Positions 27,799-36,496 of a stretch of DNA of 64,000 nucleotides are shown one piece after another. Location of the stretch: positions 62,001 to 126,000 of the forward strand of contig NZ_LJCO01000045.1 of NCBI RefSeq assembly GCF_001399675.1, written 5' to 3'. The translations under genes were made by a program, and so were the position numbers. The notes under the pieces were generated by a model that was not told the origin of the DNA, made no database searches, and saw only the letters and a list, made by a program, of their open reading frames with translations. Numbering within the stretch: position 1 is the stretch's first letter; every line of letters begins with the position of its first letter. This stretch comes from Paenalicyclobacillus ferrooxydans (lineage in GTDB: Bacteria > Bacillota > Bacilli > Alicyclobacillales > Alicyclobacillaceae).

Positions 27799-28034
27799 GG
27801 TATTCTATTCTGTTCGATATCATGCCCTTGACGTTCGAATCCTCCATCCGATGCGGTAGTTGCTAGCCCATTTTGTCATGTCTCTTTGCGACAGAACGTT
27901 TACTCCTCTATGTTAACAAACCCCGACCATGCTGCTGGAAAGATCGTGTAGTCTTCATTAGAATCGTTGGTTATAAATAGCGGTATACTAGACATTGGGA
28001 AGGGGCGACGCATATCAGCGAACAAGCGGAACTT

Positions 28035-28250
28035 TTGAGGAAAGAAATTCACGATCGTTGGAACGGTAGGGTTTATCCCAATGAATGTTCGACTAAAGAA
28101 TACGACATCAATCGAGGATTTAAAATATCCACTTCTTCAAGACGTGACGACTGCATATGGGCTACAGTGAACATCGATGTCTTGAAGGAAATTGATATTT
28201 TAATTTGGACAAGTGCAGAGACCAGTTACAAGCGAGCAAACGGTCATTGA
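28035..28250 (+). CDS. small hypothetical protein
   Basis: A 71-residue frame begins with TTG at 28035. The frame is open upstream through a GGAAGGGG box at about 28000, but no usual start codon follows that box. The product contains TSSRRDDCIWATV and VLKEIDILI. No family is recognised, and the context is a graveyard of cold-shock gene remnants. It may itself be a fragment. Confidence 0.3.
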   Translation: MRKEIHDRWNGRVYPNECSTKEYDINRGFKISTSSRRDDCIWATVNIDVLKEIDILIWTSAETSYKRANGH

Positions 28251-28448
28251 CACCAGCCTTCACGATGGAACCCAGTCCGCCTTCGATTCTGCCCTGACGC
28301 AACCCACGAGCCCAGGCATCCTTGACGGTAGGGATGTCCTTTTTGTTTTACACAACAAGGATTCCCGGCCATTAGGCCAGGGAAGGGAATGTTAGTCGGA
28401 TCCTATCGAGCATGCCCGGGTAGAATTTCGGCGGAATCCAAAACATTG

Positions 28449-28547
28449 GCTTCTGTACTTTGAAGAAGGTCAATGCGTCGAGTTTTAATCGTTGAAGGAC
28501 AACGCGGTCCCCAAGCGAAGAACGTAGTCGTAGTTAGCGAATCGACT
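28449..28547 (+). pseudogene. csp remnant with frameshift (second decayed copy)
   Basis: GGCTTCTGTACTTTGAAGAA and the next 80 bases align, without large gaps, to the last third of csp copy 1 (2.85-2.94 kb), ending in the equivalent of [13 protein letters not shown]. One base is missing early, and a TAA follows GTCGAGTTT, so it cannot make protein. It is closer to copy 1 than to the copy at 29.4 kb. Confidence 0.88.
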
Positions 28548-28553
28548 GAGACA

Positions 28554-28578
28554 TTAGCCCCTGTACAGGGGCTATTCT
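28554..28578 (+). terminator. hairpin after csp remnant
   Basis: AGCCCCTG / CAGGGGCT stem near 28556-28573 followed by ATTCT. It sits where the terminator of csp copy 1 sits. Confidence 0.65.
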
Positions 28579-28597
28579 AATCTAAACGGAACTTCCC

Positions 28598-28645
28598 ATG
28601 CGGTACAACAAACCTGAACGTTACTGGGTTAAACATTTTTTTGTA
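28598..28645 (+). pseudogene. ydjO-like remnant (first codons)
   Basis: ATGCGGTACAACAAACCTGA encodes MRYNKPERYW, matching MAWSKPEPEY at the start of the intact ydjO-like gene at 3.0 kb; after about 15 codons the similarity ends. Order csp-terminator-ydjO is the same as at 2.7-3.2 kb. Confidence 0.7.
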
Positions 28646-29100
28646 TCTTTAAAATGCATCCCACAGTCGATGCCGAAACGAGCGAAGGCTGAACCAAAAA
28701 GCGCAATAGAGGGAATGCCCCAAAAGAAGCGTCAATACTTTCAGATATTTCTCGGAGGTTATAGTTGCGTCGCTGTCCACTGTTCCCTTGAACCCGATGA
28801 ATTTCTTATTGTCTTCGTCCCACAGTCGGAAACGTAGCGAGCGCAAACTAGACAGCAAATTGACGGTCGAGACCCCCTGAAGATACGCTACTTTGTCATC
28901 TATAGGTTGGAAACCGTAATTTGGCACTCTGCGGCCAAGGTGGTGAATATGATAAACGTTCGTACCAGAAAGCCCGCTGCCGGTACTGTCAGAATCAGTG
29001 TCAAGCCAATTGACATCGAGTAGCTAAAATAGGCTCCAAACCGCAACTCCGAGCTAAAGTTGTCTTGTAAAAAGAATTGGTACGTGGACTGAAGCTTTTT
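28640..29100 (-). pseudogene. fatty acid desaturase, internally deleted
   Basis: On the minus strand, 29100-28944 encodes a desaturase N-terminal part (NFSSELRFGAYFSYSMSIG then LTVPAAGFLVRTFIIF). The next residues should be the first His box (HDCxH), but the sequence jumps to the family's C-terminus, VPNYGFQ near 28925 and SSLRSLRFRLWDEDNKKFIG near 28830. All three His boxes are lost. A second C-terminal echo, SLRSFRHRLWDAF, lies at about 28650-28690. The intact enzyme would insert double bonds into membrane lipids in the cold. Confidence 0.75.
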
Positions 29101-29281
29101 ATTCGATGCGGATATTTTTGGTTACTCTATTCATTGAGCCCTTACACATAGGACACACGGGATTTGCGACGTAGATGAATTCGTCTCTCGACCAGCAAAC
29201 GCAGGTCGAGCACTGCCAAACAATTGAATCTGCGTACACATGTTCAGAAACAGGCTTCCTGCGGTTACCAAAGTTCCCCAT
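29099..29281 (-). CDS. YdjO-like cold-inducible Cys-pair protein (copy 2)
   Basis: A 60-residue homologue of the protein at 3.0 kb: WQCSTCVCWSRDEFI near residue 22 and CPMCKG near 42 keep the two Cys pairs, and the tail is TKNIRIE. The ATG at 29281 follows AAGGGG by eight bases; the TTG just upstream is less well placed. It lies behind csp copy 2, separated by a terminator, as in copy 1. Confidence 0.8.
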   Translation of the reverse strand: MGNFGNRRKPVSEHVYADSIVWQCSTCVCWSRDEFIYVANPVCPMCKGSMNRVTKNIRIE

Positions 29282-29338
29282 CAAAATTACCCCTTCCTAT
29301 TTGGTGGTAAGATGGACTGCTAATGCTAAACCAGTGAT

Positions 29339-29389
29339 AAAAAAAGACTGCCCCACCAGGAATCAAAGTGACACCTTAGAGGGACAGTC
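29339..29389 (-). terminator. intrinsic terminator after csp copy 2
   Basis: Read on the minus strand, GACTGTCCC pairs with GGGGCAGTC and a run of seven T residues follows. It separates csp copy 2 from the ydjO-like gene. Confidence 0.88.
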
Positions 29390-29406
29390 CGGTTGTTCAG
29401 AATAGC

Positions 29407-29601
29407 TCATGCTACGTTTGCTGCTTGTGGACCTTTCGGACCTTGAACAATGTCAAATGTCACTCGTTGACCTTCTTCAAGACTCTTGTATCCGTCCCCT
29501 TGAATGGCGCTAAAATGGACAAAGACATCTTCTCCGTCTTCCACTTGAATAAAACCAAAACCCTTTTCCGAGTTAAACCACTTAACTGTACCTTGATTCA
29601 A
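29407..29601 (-). CDS. csp: cold-shock protein (copy 2)
   Basis: A 64-residue cold-shock domain protein starts with TTG at 29601, placed behind GGAGG; no ATG is available near it. KGFGFIQV (RNP1) and VFVHFSAI (RNP2) are intact, and it ends in [12 protein letters not shown]. It is the closest relative of the remnant at 22.9 kb. A sigma-A promoter lies about 150 bases upstream, so the mRNA has a long leader like other cold-shock mRNAs. Confidence 0.94.
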   Translation of the reverse strand: MNQGTVKWFNSEKGFGFIQVEDGEDVFVHFSAIQGDGYKSLEEGQRVTFDIVQGPKGPQAANVA

Positions 29602-29746
29602 TTGAATTCCTCCTGCAGTGCTCACCGAGCACAATATTTGTTCAATTCACTCAAATATAAAACCGTTCTACTCTGCACCCACATGAGGCGCAAAAAGAAC
29701 GGCTCAACATGTTTACACACATAGACGATCACGCTTGAACAGTCAA

Positions 29747-29775
29747 ATCATACACCATTTTGACTGAAAAGTCAA
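29747..29775 (-). promoter_or_regulatory. promoter of csp copy 2
   Basis: On the minus strand TTGACT (29775-29770) and TATGAT (29752-29747) are separated by exactly 17 bases. Transcription would start near 29740, giving a leader of about 140 bases before the TTG start. Confidence 0.75.
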
Positions 29776-29805
29776 CCTTTATACAAGATTGAAACCGTCC
29801 ACCAA

Positions 29806-30360
29806 CTATCGCCCGCTTTTCAATGCTGGCCCCCAAGGTGCGTAACCAAGTTCTCCTGCAATGGCAGGCTGCTTCGTCAGGCCAATTTCCCTCGCATACT
29901 TGTTTACAATTTCAATCACATCCAGATGATGCAATTGCCCTAACGATGCATGCGCTTCGTTTCTCAACTTCGGCTTGATGGGATACAGCGTGATTGGTTG
30001 AACTGTTCCCTGCTTTACCGGTACTTCAAAAACCACATTCTCGTTGTGTCCATTAGCTACACAAATAGCGGTGACAACTCCCATGTTGTTAAATCGAGGG
30101 TCTGACGGTACGGTGAGTGAGGCAGACCAAATCCCCTTGGAGTCTGTCAAACCGGTTTTTAAGACGTGGCCATCTGAGGCTACGACAATCACACGAGCAC
30201 CTGAAAGTGCCCGGAAATCTTCAGCAGATACAACTCGAAACTTCACAGTATCTGTAACATTTCTCTGCTGGGCGAATGCCTGATGAGATTGAATGGACCC
30301 CGACATCAATACTGCAAAGGACACCAATATGGAATAAACTATAAGCTTAACCTTTTGCAA
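29806..30360 (-). CDS. secreted protein with carboxypeptidase-regulatory-like fold
   Basis: A 184-residue protein starts with TTG at 30360 behind GAGGGGGTG. Residues 1-30 are a signal peptide (basic start, hydrophobic core, SHQAFA cleavage-like end). Residues about 38-120 form a beta-rich domain with GARVIVVASDGHVLKTGLTD then GIWSASL, the pattern of carboxypeptidase regulatory-like or Big-like surface domains. The C-terminal 60 residues are mostly helical. It is probably exported, acting outside the membrane. Its ligand is unknown, and it has no operon partner. Confidence 0.7.
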   Translation of the reverse strand: MQKVKLIVYSILVSFAVLMSGSIQSHQAFAQQRNVTDTVKFRVVSAEDFRALSGARVIVVASDGHVLKTGLTDSKGIWSASLTVPSDPRFNNMGVVTAICVANGHNENVVFEVPVKQGTVQPITLYPIKPKLRNEAHASLGQLHHLDVIEIVNKYAREIGLTKQPAIAGELGYAPWGPALKSGR

Positions 30361-30658
30361 CCATGCACCCCCTCACGGTTCTCATATATCAACACATTAG
30401 GGATTGTTCCCTCAATGTGGCCATGTATGTCATAAATGAAACTAAAACGCAGGTTTGCTTACAAGATTTTAAGCATATGTTTGCCAACAAGACTCGTGCC
30501 ATGTCAGAAACGAAGATGTAGCGCGAATGTGAGGAATTATTCACACCCTGTTAGATCCATAATAGTCCCAACTTATACAGCGACAGCCTGTTGATGAAGA
30601 GCCCCCGTTCAATCAAGATGTACTTGTGTATCGGGCATATGCACCACTATGAGCATTT

Positions 30659-31165
30659 CTACAATGCAAACAAAGGTACATCGAACCACCTTATGAAGAA
30701 TGCAACAACGACCACGGTGAGTATCCATGTCAACCTCTTGCTCCGTTCGTGAAGTAACATAAACAAAAACATCAAGACATCAACTACGGTTGACCAGCCT
30801 AAATTCCACCCTTGTGTATATCTGATTTCTCCAAGTTGTATCATGATGTATTCCATAACGATATAGAGAGCGACGAAAAGGATAAAGTACAACATCGTGA
30901 AGCGTGAATGCCGAGGTAGGTACCTCAGGAAAAGTGCTGTCGTCGAAGGGAACAGTATGACGGCTTCCAGGAGAGCCACCGCTTGATTCGTAAAAATCCA
31001 CCAAACACGAAAAGTCCACAGACCATAATTAGTACATATTAGAGTGTAAAAGACGGACATTAACGATATGTAAAGGATAGTCGAGTAGTACTGTTCAACA
31101 CATCTGTACGATCTCGTTAGAAGCAATACTACAAGGAAGAGCAGGGAAAACAGGACAATAATCAT
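30659..31165 (-). CDS. CBO0543-family-like membrane protein (1)
   Basis: The 168-residue protein is almost entirely hydrophobic, with about five membrane helices. It matches the CBO0543 family pattern of Bacilli and Clostridia in its aromatic-rich loops (NYGLWTFRVWWIF near residue 46, YTQGWNLGWS near 116). AAGGAG lies nine bases before the ATG. The family has no known activity; members often occur in divergent or tandem pairs. A second member starts on the other strand 160 bases away. Confidence 0.65.
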   Translation of the reverse strand: MIIVLFSLLFLVVLLLTRSYRCVEQYYSTILYISLMSVFYTLICTNYGLWTFRVWWIFTNQAVALLEAVILFPSTTALFLRYLPRHSRFTMLYFILFVALYIVMEYIMIQLGEIRYTQGWNLGWSTVVDVLMFLFMLLHERSKRLTWILTVVVVAFFIRWFDVPLFAL

Positions 31166-31326
31166 TAGGACGTCTCCTTCTTAACCTTCTCACGCCCAAA
31201 ATAATGCCCTTATTTTACATTTATATACAATTTTTGTATTGAGAATCTCAATACGTTCATCCTGAATGTAACTTAGCTTTCTTGGGAATCTTAAACCGTA
31301 TATACGAGTATAGGAAGGTTCCCGCA

Positions 31327-31899
31327 ATGCAACCAACACATCAACAACTACTTAAGTTATTCGACAATAATGTGAATGGAATTACTCTACTAATTCACAC
31401 GAAAGTATATCTCTGGCAACATTACGTTCTCTTCTCATGGCAATGGTGGCTTGGCGTCACCTGTGCTGTTATCCCGTGGTTGCTGTGGTACCTAAGTTCA
31501 AGGAAGCGTTCAGACATGGACCGTCTGTTGTATGTAGGCTTTATTGTTATGGTGATAGCACTCTGCTTGGACATCATGGGCGACCAAATAGGGCTCTGGC
31601 ATTATCGCTATAATGTTATCCCCAACGTTCCAACATTCTTCCCCTTTGATTTAACGCTGGTTCCAGTGAGTGTCCTCACCATGATCCAGATATTACCCAA
31701 ATTGAACCCTGTTATCAAAGGAGTTGCTTACGCAGTTGCATCATCATACATTGGAGAACCGTTTTTTCATGCAATTGATATATACAACCTGATTCATTGG
31801 AAATACATTTACTCCGTACCAATACAAATTTGCATCTATCTTGTTGCTGATGTGATATACAAAAAACGACACAAATTCCAGCTCAACAAGCAACCCTAA
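31327..31899 (+). CDS. CBO0543-family-like membrane protein (2)
   Basis: A 190-residue protein with about five membrane helices. The start is the ATG at 31327, eight bases after GGAAGG; an upstream ATG in frame lacks a site. Landmarks are DIMGDQIGLWHYRYNVIPN near residue 83 and FFPFDLTLVPV near 105, close to the family pattern. It is read divergently from the first member, so the two share a promoter region. Function is unknown. Confidence 0.65.
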   Translation: MQPTHQQLLKLFDNNVNGITLLIHTKVYLWQHYVLFSWQWWLGVTCAVIPWLLWYLSSRKRSDMDRLLYVGFIVMVIALCLDIMGDQIGLWHYRYNVIPNVPTFFPFDLTLVPVSVLTMIQILPKLNPVIKGVAYAVASSYIGEPFFHAIDIYNLIHWKYIYSVPIQICIYLVADVIYKKRHKFQLNKQP

Positions 31900-32010
31900 A
31901 CTGCTTTGTTATTAAACGCTCTTAGGATATTACCGCCCCGTTACTTACATTAAGAGTACCATGAACTGACTGTATAAATATGTATCCGTTTAAAATAAAG
32001 TCCCTAAAAT

Positions 32011-32065
32011 GGAAAAAACCGCGGATCCGATGATCCGTGGTTTTACATGGTGGAGGCGACGGGAG
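32011..32065 (-). repeat. tmRNA-3'-end-like repeat with terminator, copy R3
   Basis: AAAAAACCGCGGATC / GATCCGTGGTTTT forms a terminator-like hairpin at 32013-32044; ACATGGTGGAGGCGACGGGAG follows in two parts. On the minus strand this reads CTCCCGTCGCCTCCACCA then terminator, the best match in the window to a real tmRNA acceptor end. Confidence 0.65.
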
Positions 32066-32177
32066 CCATCCGTTTCTTTGATGGAAACCGCAAGGCAGCG
32101 TATTCGAAGATGTCCACGACTTAGAGGTTGAAACGAATTCCGTGCTCGGCCCCGCTTGGGCCTGCGCGCGGGCCGCA

Positions 32178-32290
32178 CCCGTGGCGGTTTCTTCGGCCTC
32201 ATCCCTTCCACCACATAGAAAAGGCCCACCTATTGGGTGGGCCTTTTCATGTGGTGGAGGCGAGGCGCCACGGTCCGAAATCCTCAAATA
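32178..32290 (-). repeat. tmRNA-3'-end-like repeat with terminator, copy R4 (left boundary of arsenic island)
   Basis: A very strong hairpin at 32208-32257 (CCACCACAT...AAGGCCCACC / GGTGGGCCTT...ATGTGG) is followed by TGGAGGCGAGGCGCC and GGTCCGAAATCCTCAAATA. The last 36 bases recur, with few changes, at 40963-41000 and 43181-43215. Confidence 0.75.
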
Positions 32291-32316
32291 CACCTTGTAT
32301 GTGTGAGGGAGGATTG

Positions 32317-32733
32317 ATGACCGTGAAGACCCTCTCGCAGCGCAGTATCTCAGACCTTGACCGGTTTATCAAGCATGAAGTGTTACGCCATCAGAATCAG
32401 CAGTCAGATACATGGTCGGAACTAAATCTCCTTCTGTGCAACGAGGAAACATTACACGCATACTGCGATTGTAGTGTTCAAGACGGATGCTTTCATGACA
32501 ACATGAAAACCCGCACCTTCCCAAACCTGAAGATACGGGCGGTCTTGTTTAACAACAATTGCTACCTCCGACCAGCACTAACCCTGAGCCCGAAGCAGCA
32601 AACTTCATTCAGCCATATCGCTCAGGAATTCCTGAATTTTATCCCGAATCGCATTTCGAACGTCCCTAAACTTCGTTTGAACTTCTTCTTCGGTACCCGT
32701 CGCCCGAGCTGGATCCTCAAACCCCCAGTGTAG
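32317..32733 (+). CDS. hypothetical protein, probably truncated
   Basis: A GGGAGGATTG box precedes the ATG at 32317 by a good distance. The first 70 residues read like a real protein: [20 protein letters not shown] near 6-25 and [15 protein letters not shown] near 38-52. The last 40 codons run antisense over arsC, so the gene may have been cut by arrival of the arsenic island. I do not recognise the family. Confidence 0.4.
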   Translation: MTVKTLSQRSISDLDRFIKHEVLRHQNQQSDTWSELNLLLCNEETLHAYCDCSVQDGCFHDNMKTRTFPNLKIRAVLFNNNCYLRPALTLSPKQQTSFSHIAQEFLNFIPNRISNVPKLRLNFFFGTRRPSWILKPPV

Positions 32734-33027
32734 ACGTGTGACATGCGGTGGGGTCATTGGGCAACGGTCATTTGCATCGCCACAAAGGGTAATTACATAG
32801 TCGGCTCGATTCAACAGATCTGGGTCGATCAATTTGGACGTGTGCTGCGAGATGTCCACGTTAGCTTCTTTCATGGTCGCAACGGCACGAGGATTCAATC
32901 CATGGGCCTCTACGCCAGCGCTGTAAACTTCAATTTTGTCCCCTCCGAGATGTCTTGCCCAGCCTTCGGCAATTTGACTACGGCATGAATTCCCGGTACA
33001 TAGAAAGTATATAATTGGCTTCGTCAT
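32605..33027 (-). CDS. arsC: arsenate reductase, thioredoxin-coupled
   Basis: A 140-residue low-molecular-weight phosphatase fold protein. The P-loop is CTGNSCRS with Cys10 and Cys15, and LCGDANDRC near residues 81-89 gives the Cys pair that relays the disulfide to thioredoxin. It reduces As(V) to As(III) for efflux by ArsB. It is the last gene of a seven-gene minus-strand operon, 27 bases behind arsB. Confidence 0.93.
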   Translation of the reverse strand: MTKPIIYFLCTGNSCRSQIAEGWARHLGGDKIEVYSAGVEAHGLNPRAVATMKEANVDISQHTSKLIDPDLLNRADYVITLCGDANDRCPMTPPHVTRLHWGFEDPARATGTEEEVQTKFRDVRNAIRDKIQEFLSDMAE

Positions 33028-33054
33028 GCAAACCTTCCCTTCAGATCTCTGTAT

Positions 33055-34347
33055 TTAACCCACGAGCAACATCCACAAGTACAATCCGGAAAGTGTCACG
33101 AACAGGGTTGGAATCGTAAGGACAATCCCCGTTTTGAAGTATCTGCCCCAGGTAATCGTGATCCCTTTTTTACCCAACACATGCAACCACAAAAGTGTGG
33201 CCAAAGAACCAATTGGGGTGATTTTCGGTCCCAAGTCGCTACCGATGACGTTTGCATAGACCAGTGCATCGTGCATCACCCCTGTGGCGGAGGTCGAATG
33301 GATAGCCAAGGCATCGATCATAACCGTCGGCATGTTGTTCATAATGCTGGAAAGAATCGCTGCAATAAATCCAGTTGCTAGTGTACCAAGGTATAAACCA
33401 CCGTGTGTCGAGCCTTCAATGATACTCCCCAGCACGTTGGTCAGACCTACATTGCGCAAACCATACACGACCACGTACATGCCAATGGAGAAAACCACAA
33501 TAGCCCACGGCGCCTCACGAATTATTCCCCAAGGCCGAATAACCTTGCTTCTCGAACCTGCAAGGAGAAAAACAATAGCAACTAAACCTGCCACAATGGA
33601 CACCGGAATATGAAGGAGTTCCGTTAAGATATAACCGATTAACAGCACACTTAGAATAATCCACGACATCCGAAACATCCCTTGATGTGCAATGGCTTCT
33701 GATGGTTGAGACAAATCCTTCGGGTTATACGCTCTCGGAATATCCTTACGGAAAAACAAATACAGCACACCAATACTTGCTGCTAGTGAAAATAAGTCCG
33801 GCACAATCATATGGACAGCGTAGGTCAAAAAACCAACATGAAAGAAATCTGCCGACACGATGTTGACCAAGTTACTTACGATGAGTGGCAAGGATGTTGT
33901 ATCTGCAATAAAACCGCTCGCCATGATAAACGGTAGCATTTTCTTCATATCAAACTTGAGCAGCTTGACCTTCTCAAGCACAATCGGAGTCAGGATTAAG
34001 GCTGCTCCGTCATTCGCAAAGAATGCGGAGACAACTGCCCCGAGAAGAGTGACGTAGAGGAAAACCTTCCGCCCGTCCCCTTTTGCAGCATGGGCCATCT
34101 TGAGAGCCGCCCATTCAAAGAAACCAATCTTGTCCAAGATGGTGGAAATGATGATGATGGCCACAAAAGCAAGTGTCGCATCCCAAACAATTTGGGTCAC
34201 CGTCCACACGTCATGAAGCCTGACAACTCCAAAGATAAGCGCCAAGGCGGCGCCCCCAAGGGCTGACCACCCAATAGAGAGCCCTTTAGGCTGCCAAATC
34301 ACAAAAATCAGAGTTAAAACAAAGATGCCGAAAGCAAGATACGTCAT
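33055..34347 (-). CDS. arsB: arsenite efflux permease ArsB
   Basis: The 430-residue protein has about 11-12 membrane helices and the ArsB/NhaD pattern: [18 protein letters not shown] near residue 115, [18 protein letters not shown] near 150 and [10 protein letters not shown] near 335. It exports As(OH)3, either alone with the proton gradient or energised by ArsA ATPase. Its ATG overlaps the arsR stop by four bases, so translation is coupled. Two ArsA genes upstream suggest an ATP-driven pump here. Confidence 0.92.
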   Translation of the reverse strand: MTYLAFGIFVLTLIFVIWQPKGLSIGWSALGGAALALIFGVVRLHDVWTVTQIVWDATLAFVAIIIISTILDKIGFFEWAALKMAHAAKGDGRKVFLYVTLLGAVVSAFFANDGAALILTPIVLEKVKLLKFDMKKMLPFIMASGFIADTTSLPLIVSNLVNIVSADFFHVGFLTYAVHMIVPDLFSLAASIGVLYLFFRKDIPRAYNPKDLSQPSEAIAHQGMFRMSWIILSVLLIGYILTELLHIPVSIVAGLVAIVFLLAGSRSKVIRPWGIIREAPWAIVVFSIGMYVVVYGLRNVGLTNVLGSIIEGSTHGGLYLGTLATGFIAAILSSIMNNMPTVMIDALAIHSTSATGVMHDALVYANVIGSDLGPKITPIGSLATLLWLHVLGKKGITITWGRYFKTGIVLTIPTLFVTLSGLYLWMLLVG

Positions 34348-34697
34348 TTCTTTACTCCTCTTCGAGGACTATTCTCGCAAGAGACACGCAGTCCTTTTGC
34401 TTGTAACTGTTCAATTTCGCTGGATACATCCGGAAGCAAGGAAATACATTCATCAAAAAATGGAACACTGGATCCGTCCAACCCGTAATAGACCCACTGT
34501 GCCGTCTTCCGTTCTCGAACTAATCCTGCCTGCTTCAATTTCCGAAGGTGTTGAGAGATGGCAGGCTGAGTCATTGCAAGGACGTCGACCAGTTCACAGA
34601 CGCACATCTCATCATGTTTCAGTAGCGCAAGGATATGCAATCTCGTTTTATCTGCCAGCGCTTTGTATATCTCAGCCCATTGTTCCATCGAGAACAC
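34344..34697 (-). CDS. arsR: ArsR-family As(III) repressor (1)
   Basis: A 117-residue winged-helix repressor. [11 protein letters not shown] near residue 29 is the classic ELCVCDL-type As(III) site in helix 3, and [19 protein letters not shown] near 42 is the recognition helix. The start is taken as the GTG at 34697; an ATG lies three codons later. Unusually it sits in the middle of the operon, between arsA2 and arsB, not first. Translation runs on into arsB through an ATGA overlap. Confidence 0.92.
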   Translation of the reverse strand: MFSMEQWAEIYKALADKTRLHILALLKHDEMCVCELVDVLAMTQPAISQHLRKLKQAGLVRERKTAQWVYYGLDGSSVPFFDECISLLPDVSSEIEQLQAKGLRVSCENSPRRGVKK

Positions 34698-34703
34698 GAT
34701 GAC

Positions 34704-35633
34704 TTACACCCCCCTAACTGTATGCTTTGCAAACATCTGTGCAGCAATCTGGCGCAGTGGCTCGCTACCTGTAACATCGTCATCAAATAACTCACATTCC
34801 GTTACAATTCGCAGGCTGTGTCGTCTTTCAAGTTCCACGAGATATTCCTGCTGTCGTTCCCGCCGTGCTCCGAACAATCGACTTCCAGCAGCCTCTTTAG
34901 GTAGAATTTGATTCACGATAATTGCCTGTGTTTCAATATCTGCTCTCTTCAGGTCCTCAATTGCCCTCTCCATTTCCGCAATGGGTGTAGATTCGGCCAG
35001 CGTCACAAACACCATCGCCGTCTCGTTCTTACTTTGAAGGACACGAATCGCTTCCCGCATCCTTAAAAGCTCAGCATTATCCAGCGCCGAGGTCTCGGCT
35101 GTGAATGACGACTTGTGACTCAGCTCCGTTTCGTAATCCCATGCAAGCTGCAGCAATCTCAACGTATGCCCAGTCGGCGCTGTATCGAATACCAGGACCT
35201 CATAGTCATCACTTAGTAAGTCATTCAGGAATTCCTGAAACACGGCGATTTCTTCTGTACAGGGTGAGTCTAGTTCTTCCCGTATGACAGCGAGACTTCC
35301 CTGCGCCCCGAAACTGTCCTTTGCAGCCATTAAGATGCGCTCTTTGTAACGTTCAAATGCCACTTTGGGGTCAATCCGTACCGCCCAGAGGTTGGCATTT
35401 AATACCTGTTTTGGACTCGATGACACTTCTTGTTCCAGTACGTTCGCAAGGTGAGCAGCCGGGTCCGTGGTCACTAACAATGTTTTGTACCCGCAATCTG
35501 CAGTATAGAGTGCCGTCGCACACGCCATGGTCGTCTTCCCAACGCCACCCTTACCGGCCAGAAAAATACGTTTGTTTTTACCCTCTGTAGGGAGGATCAT
35601 CGACTCAGGTAAGGTATTAGACTGCAAGGACAT
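34704..35633 (-). CDS. arsA2: ArsA ATPase, second half-size copy
   Basis: A 309-residue deviant-Walker ATPase with GKGGVGKTT near residue 27 (P-loop), VTTDPAAHL near 56 and FDTAPTGHTLRLL near 153 (signal-transduction segment). SPCTEEIAVFQ near 126 holds one Cys seen in As(III)-binding ArsA. Many ArsA proteins are fused doubles of about 580 residues; here each half is its own gene. The ATG at 35633 follows GGAGGG by nine bases and overlaps the end of arsA1 by 17 bases. It should pair with arsA1 to drive ArsB. Confidence 0.9.
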   Translation of the reverse strand: MSLQSNTLPESMILPTEGKNKRIFLAGKGGVGKTTMACATALYTADCGYKTLLVTTDPAAHLANVLEQEVSSSPKQVLNANLWAVRIDPKVAFERYKERILMAAKDSFGAQGSLAVIREELDSPCTEEIAVFQEFLNDLLSDDYEVLVFDTAPTGHTLRLLQLAWDYETELSHKSSFTAETSALDNAELLRMREAIRVLQSKNETAMVFVTLAESTPIAEMERAIEDLKRADIETQAIIVNQILPKEAAGSRLFGARRERQQEYLVELERRHSLRIVTECELFDDDVTGSEPLRQIAAQMFAKHTVRGV

Positions 35634-36492
35634 GATCCAAATCCCTCCCGACTTCCTCGATTTTCCCGAGACCGATAACGTCATCTGGATAGAGAGGCAT
35701 CTCGACAATGCGTCCAGTAAACATAGACTGGATTTGGGCGATGTATTTGGATTGAACGGTCCATCTTCTCGCTGCGTATGGATGGGCCCTGTCCTCTTCT
35801 GGAATCACTCCGTTGACAATGGTCATCTGCTTGTTCATGCCGAGCCGTTGTAACTCTTGTGACGAGCGCATCATTTCTTCAATAGCGATGCGGTCCGGTC
35901 GAGTGACAAACACAAACTGAGTGCATTCTCCGTCTCGCAGTGCCTGTACCGCTTGGTCATATTGCTCCTTGGAAGCTGTCAGCGCCTCAACGCCCCCAAT
36001 GCAGGTCTGCCCTGTTCCCTCGGCGCTCATCTCAATGTGCGCACTCCAACTCCCAGGTAACTCAAGCAGGCGAAGCGTATGACCCGTCGGAGCGGTATCG
36101 AATATCACGTAGTCGTACTCCGGCCGATGCATGCAGTCGATAAACTGGTCGAATGTCGCAATTTCCTCTGTACAGGGACCACTCATTTTCTCCTCAATCG
36201 AACGTACAACGTCGTCCGGAAACAACTCCCGGAGCGGTGCAAGCGCCCGCTCCTTGTACAATCGAAGCGACTCAACCGAATCGATCTCTTGAATAAAGAG
36301 GTTATCTACACCCGCTACAGGAGTCGCAAGCAGTCCTACACTCTGATGAAACACGTCCCCAAGGTTAGAAGCAGGGTCTGTTGTCACAAGAAGTGTTTTC
36401 AGTCCCCGGTTTGCAAGCATTACCGCCGTTGCCGATGACAAAGAAGTTTTCCCGACTCCGCCCTTGCCGGAGAAGAACAGAAACTTTGTCAT
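35617..36492 (-). CDS. arsA1: ArsA ATPase, first half-size copy
   Basis: A 291-residue single-domain ArsA with GKGGVGKTS at residues about 9-17, VTTDPASNLGD near 37, GPCTEEIATFDQ near 107 and FDTAPTGHTLRLLELPG near 135. GTGQTCIGGVEAL near 165 gives a second conserved Cys. It starts at the ATG at 36492, just four bases after arsD. It probably forms a heterodimer or tandem pair with arsA2, receiving As(III) from ArsD and energising ArsB. Confidence 0.9.
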   Translation of the reverse strand: MTKFLFFSGKGGVGKTSLSSATAVMLANRGLKTLLVTTDPASNLGDVFHQSVGLLATPVAGVDNLFIQEIDSVESLRLYKERALAPLRELFPDDVVRSIEEKMSGPCTEEIATFDQFIDCMHRPEYDYVIFDTAPTGHTLRLLELPGSWSAHIEMSAEGTGQTCIGGVEALTASKEQYDQAVQALRDGECTQFVFVTRPDRIAIEEMMRSSQELQRLGMNKQMTIVNGVIPEEDRAHPYAARRWTVQSKYIAQIQSMFTGRIVEMPLYPDDVIGLGKIEEVGRDLDHVLAV

Positions 36493-36496
36493 GATG

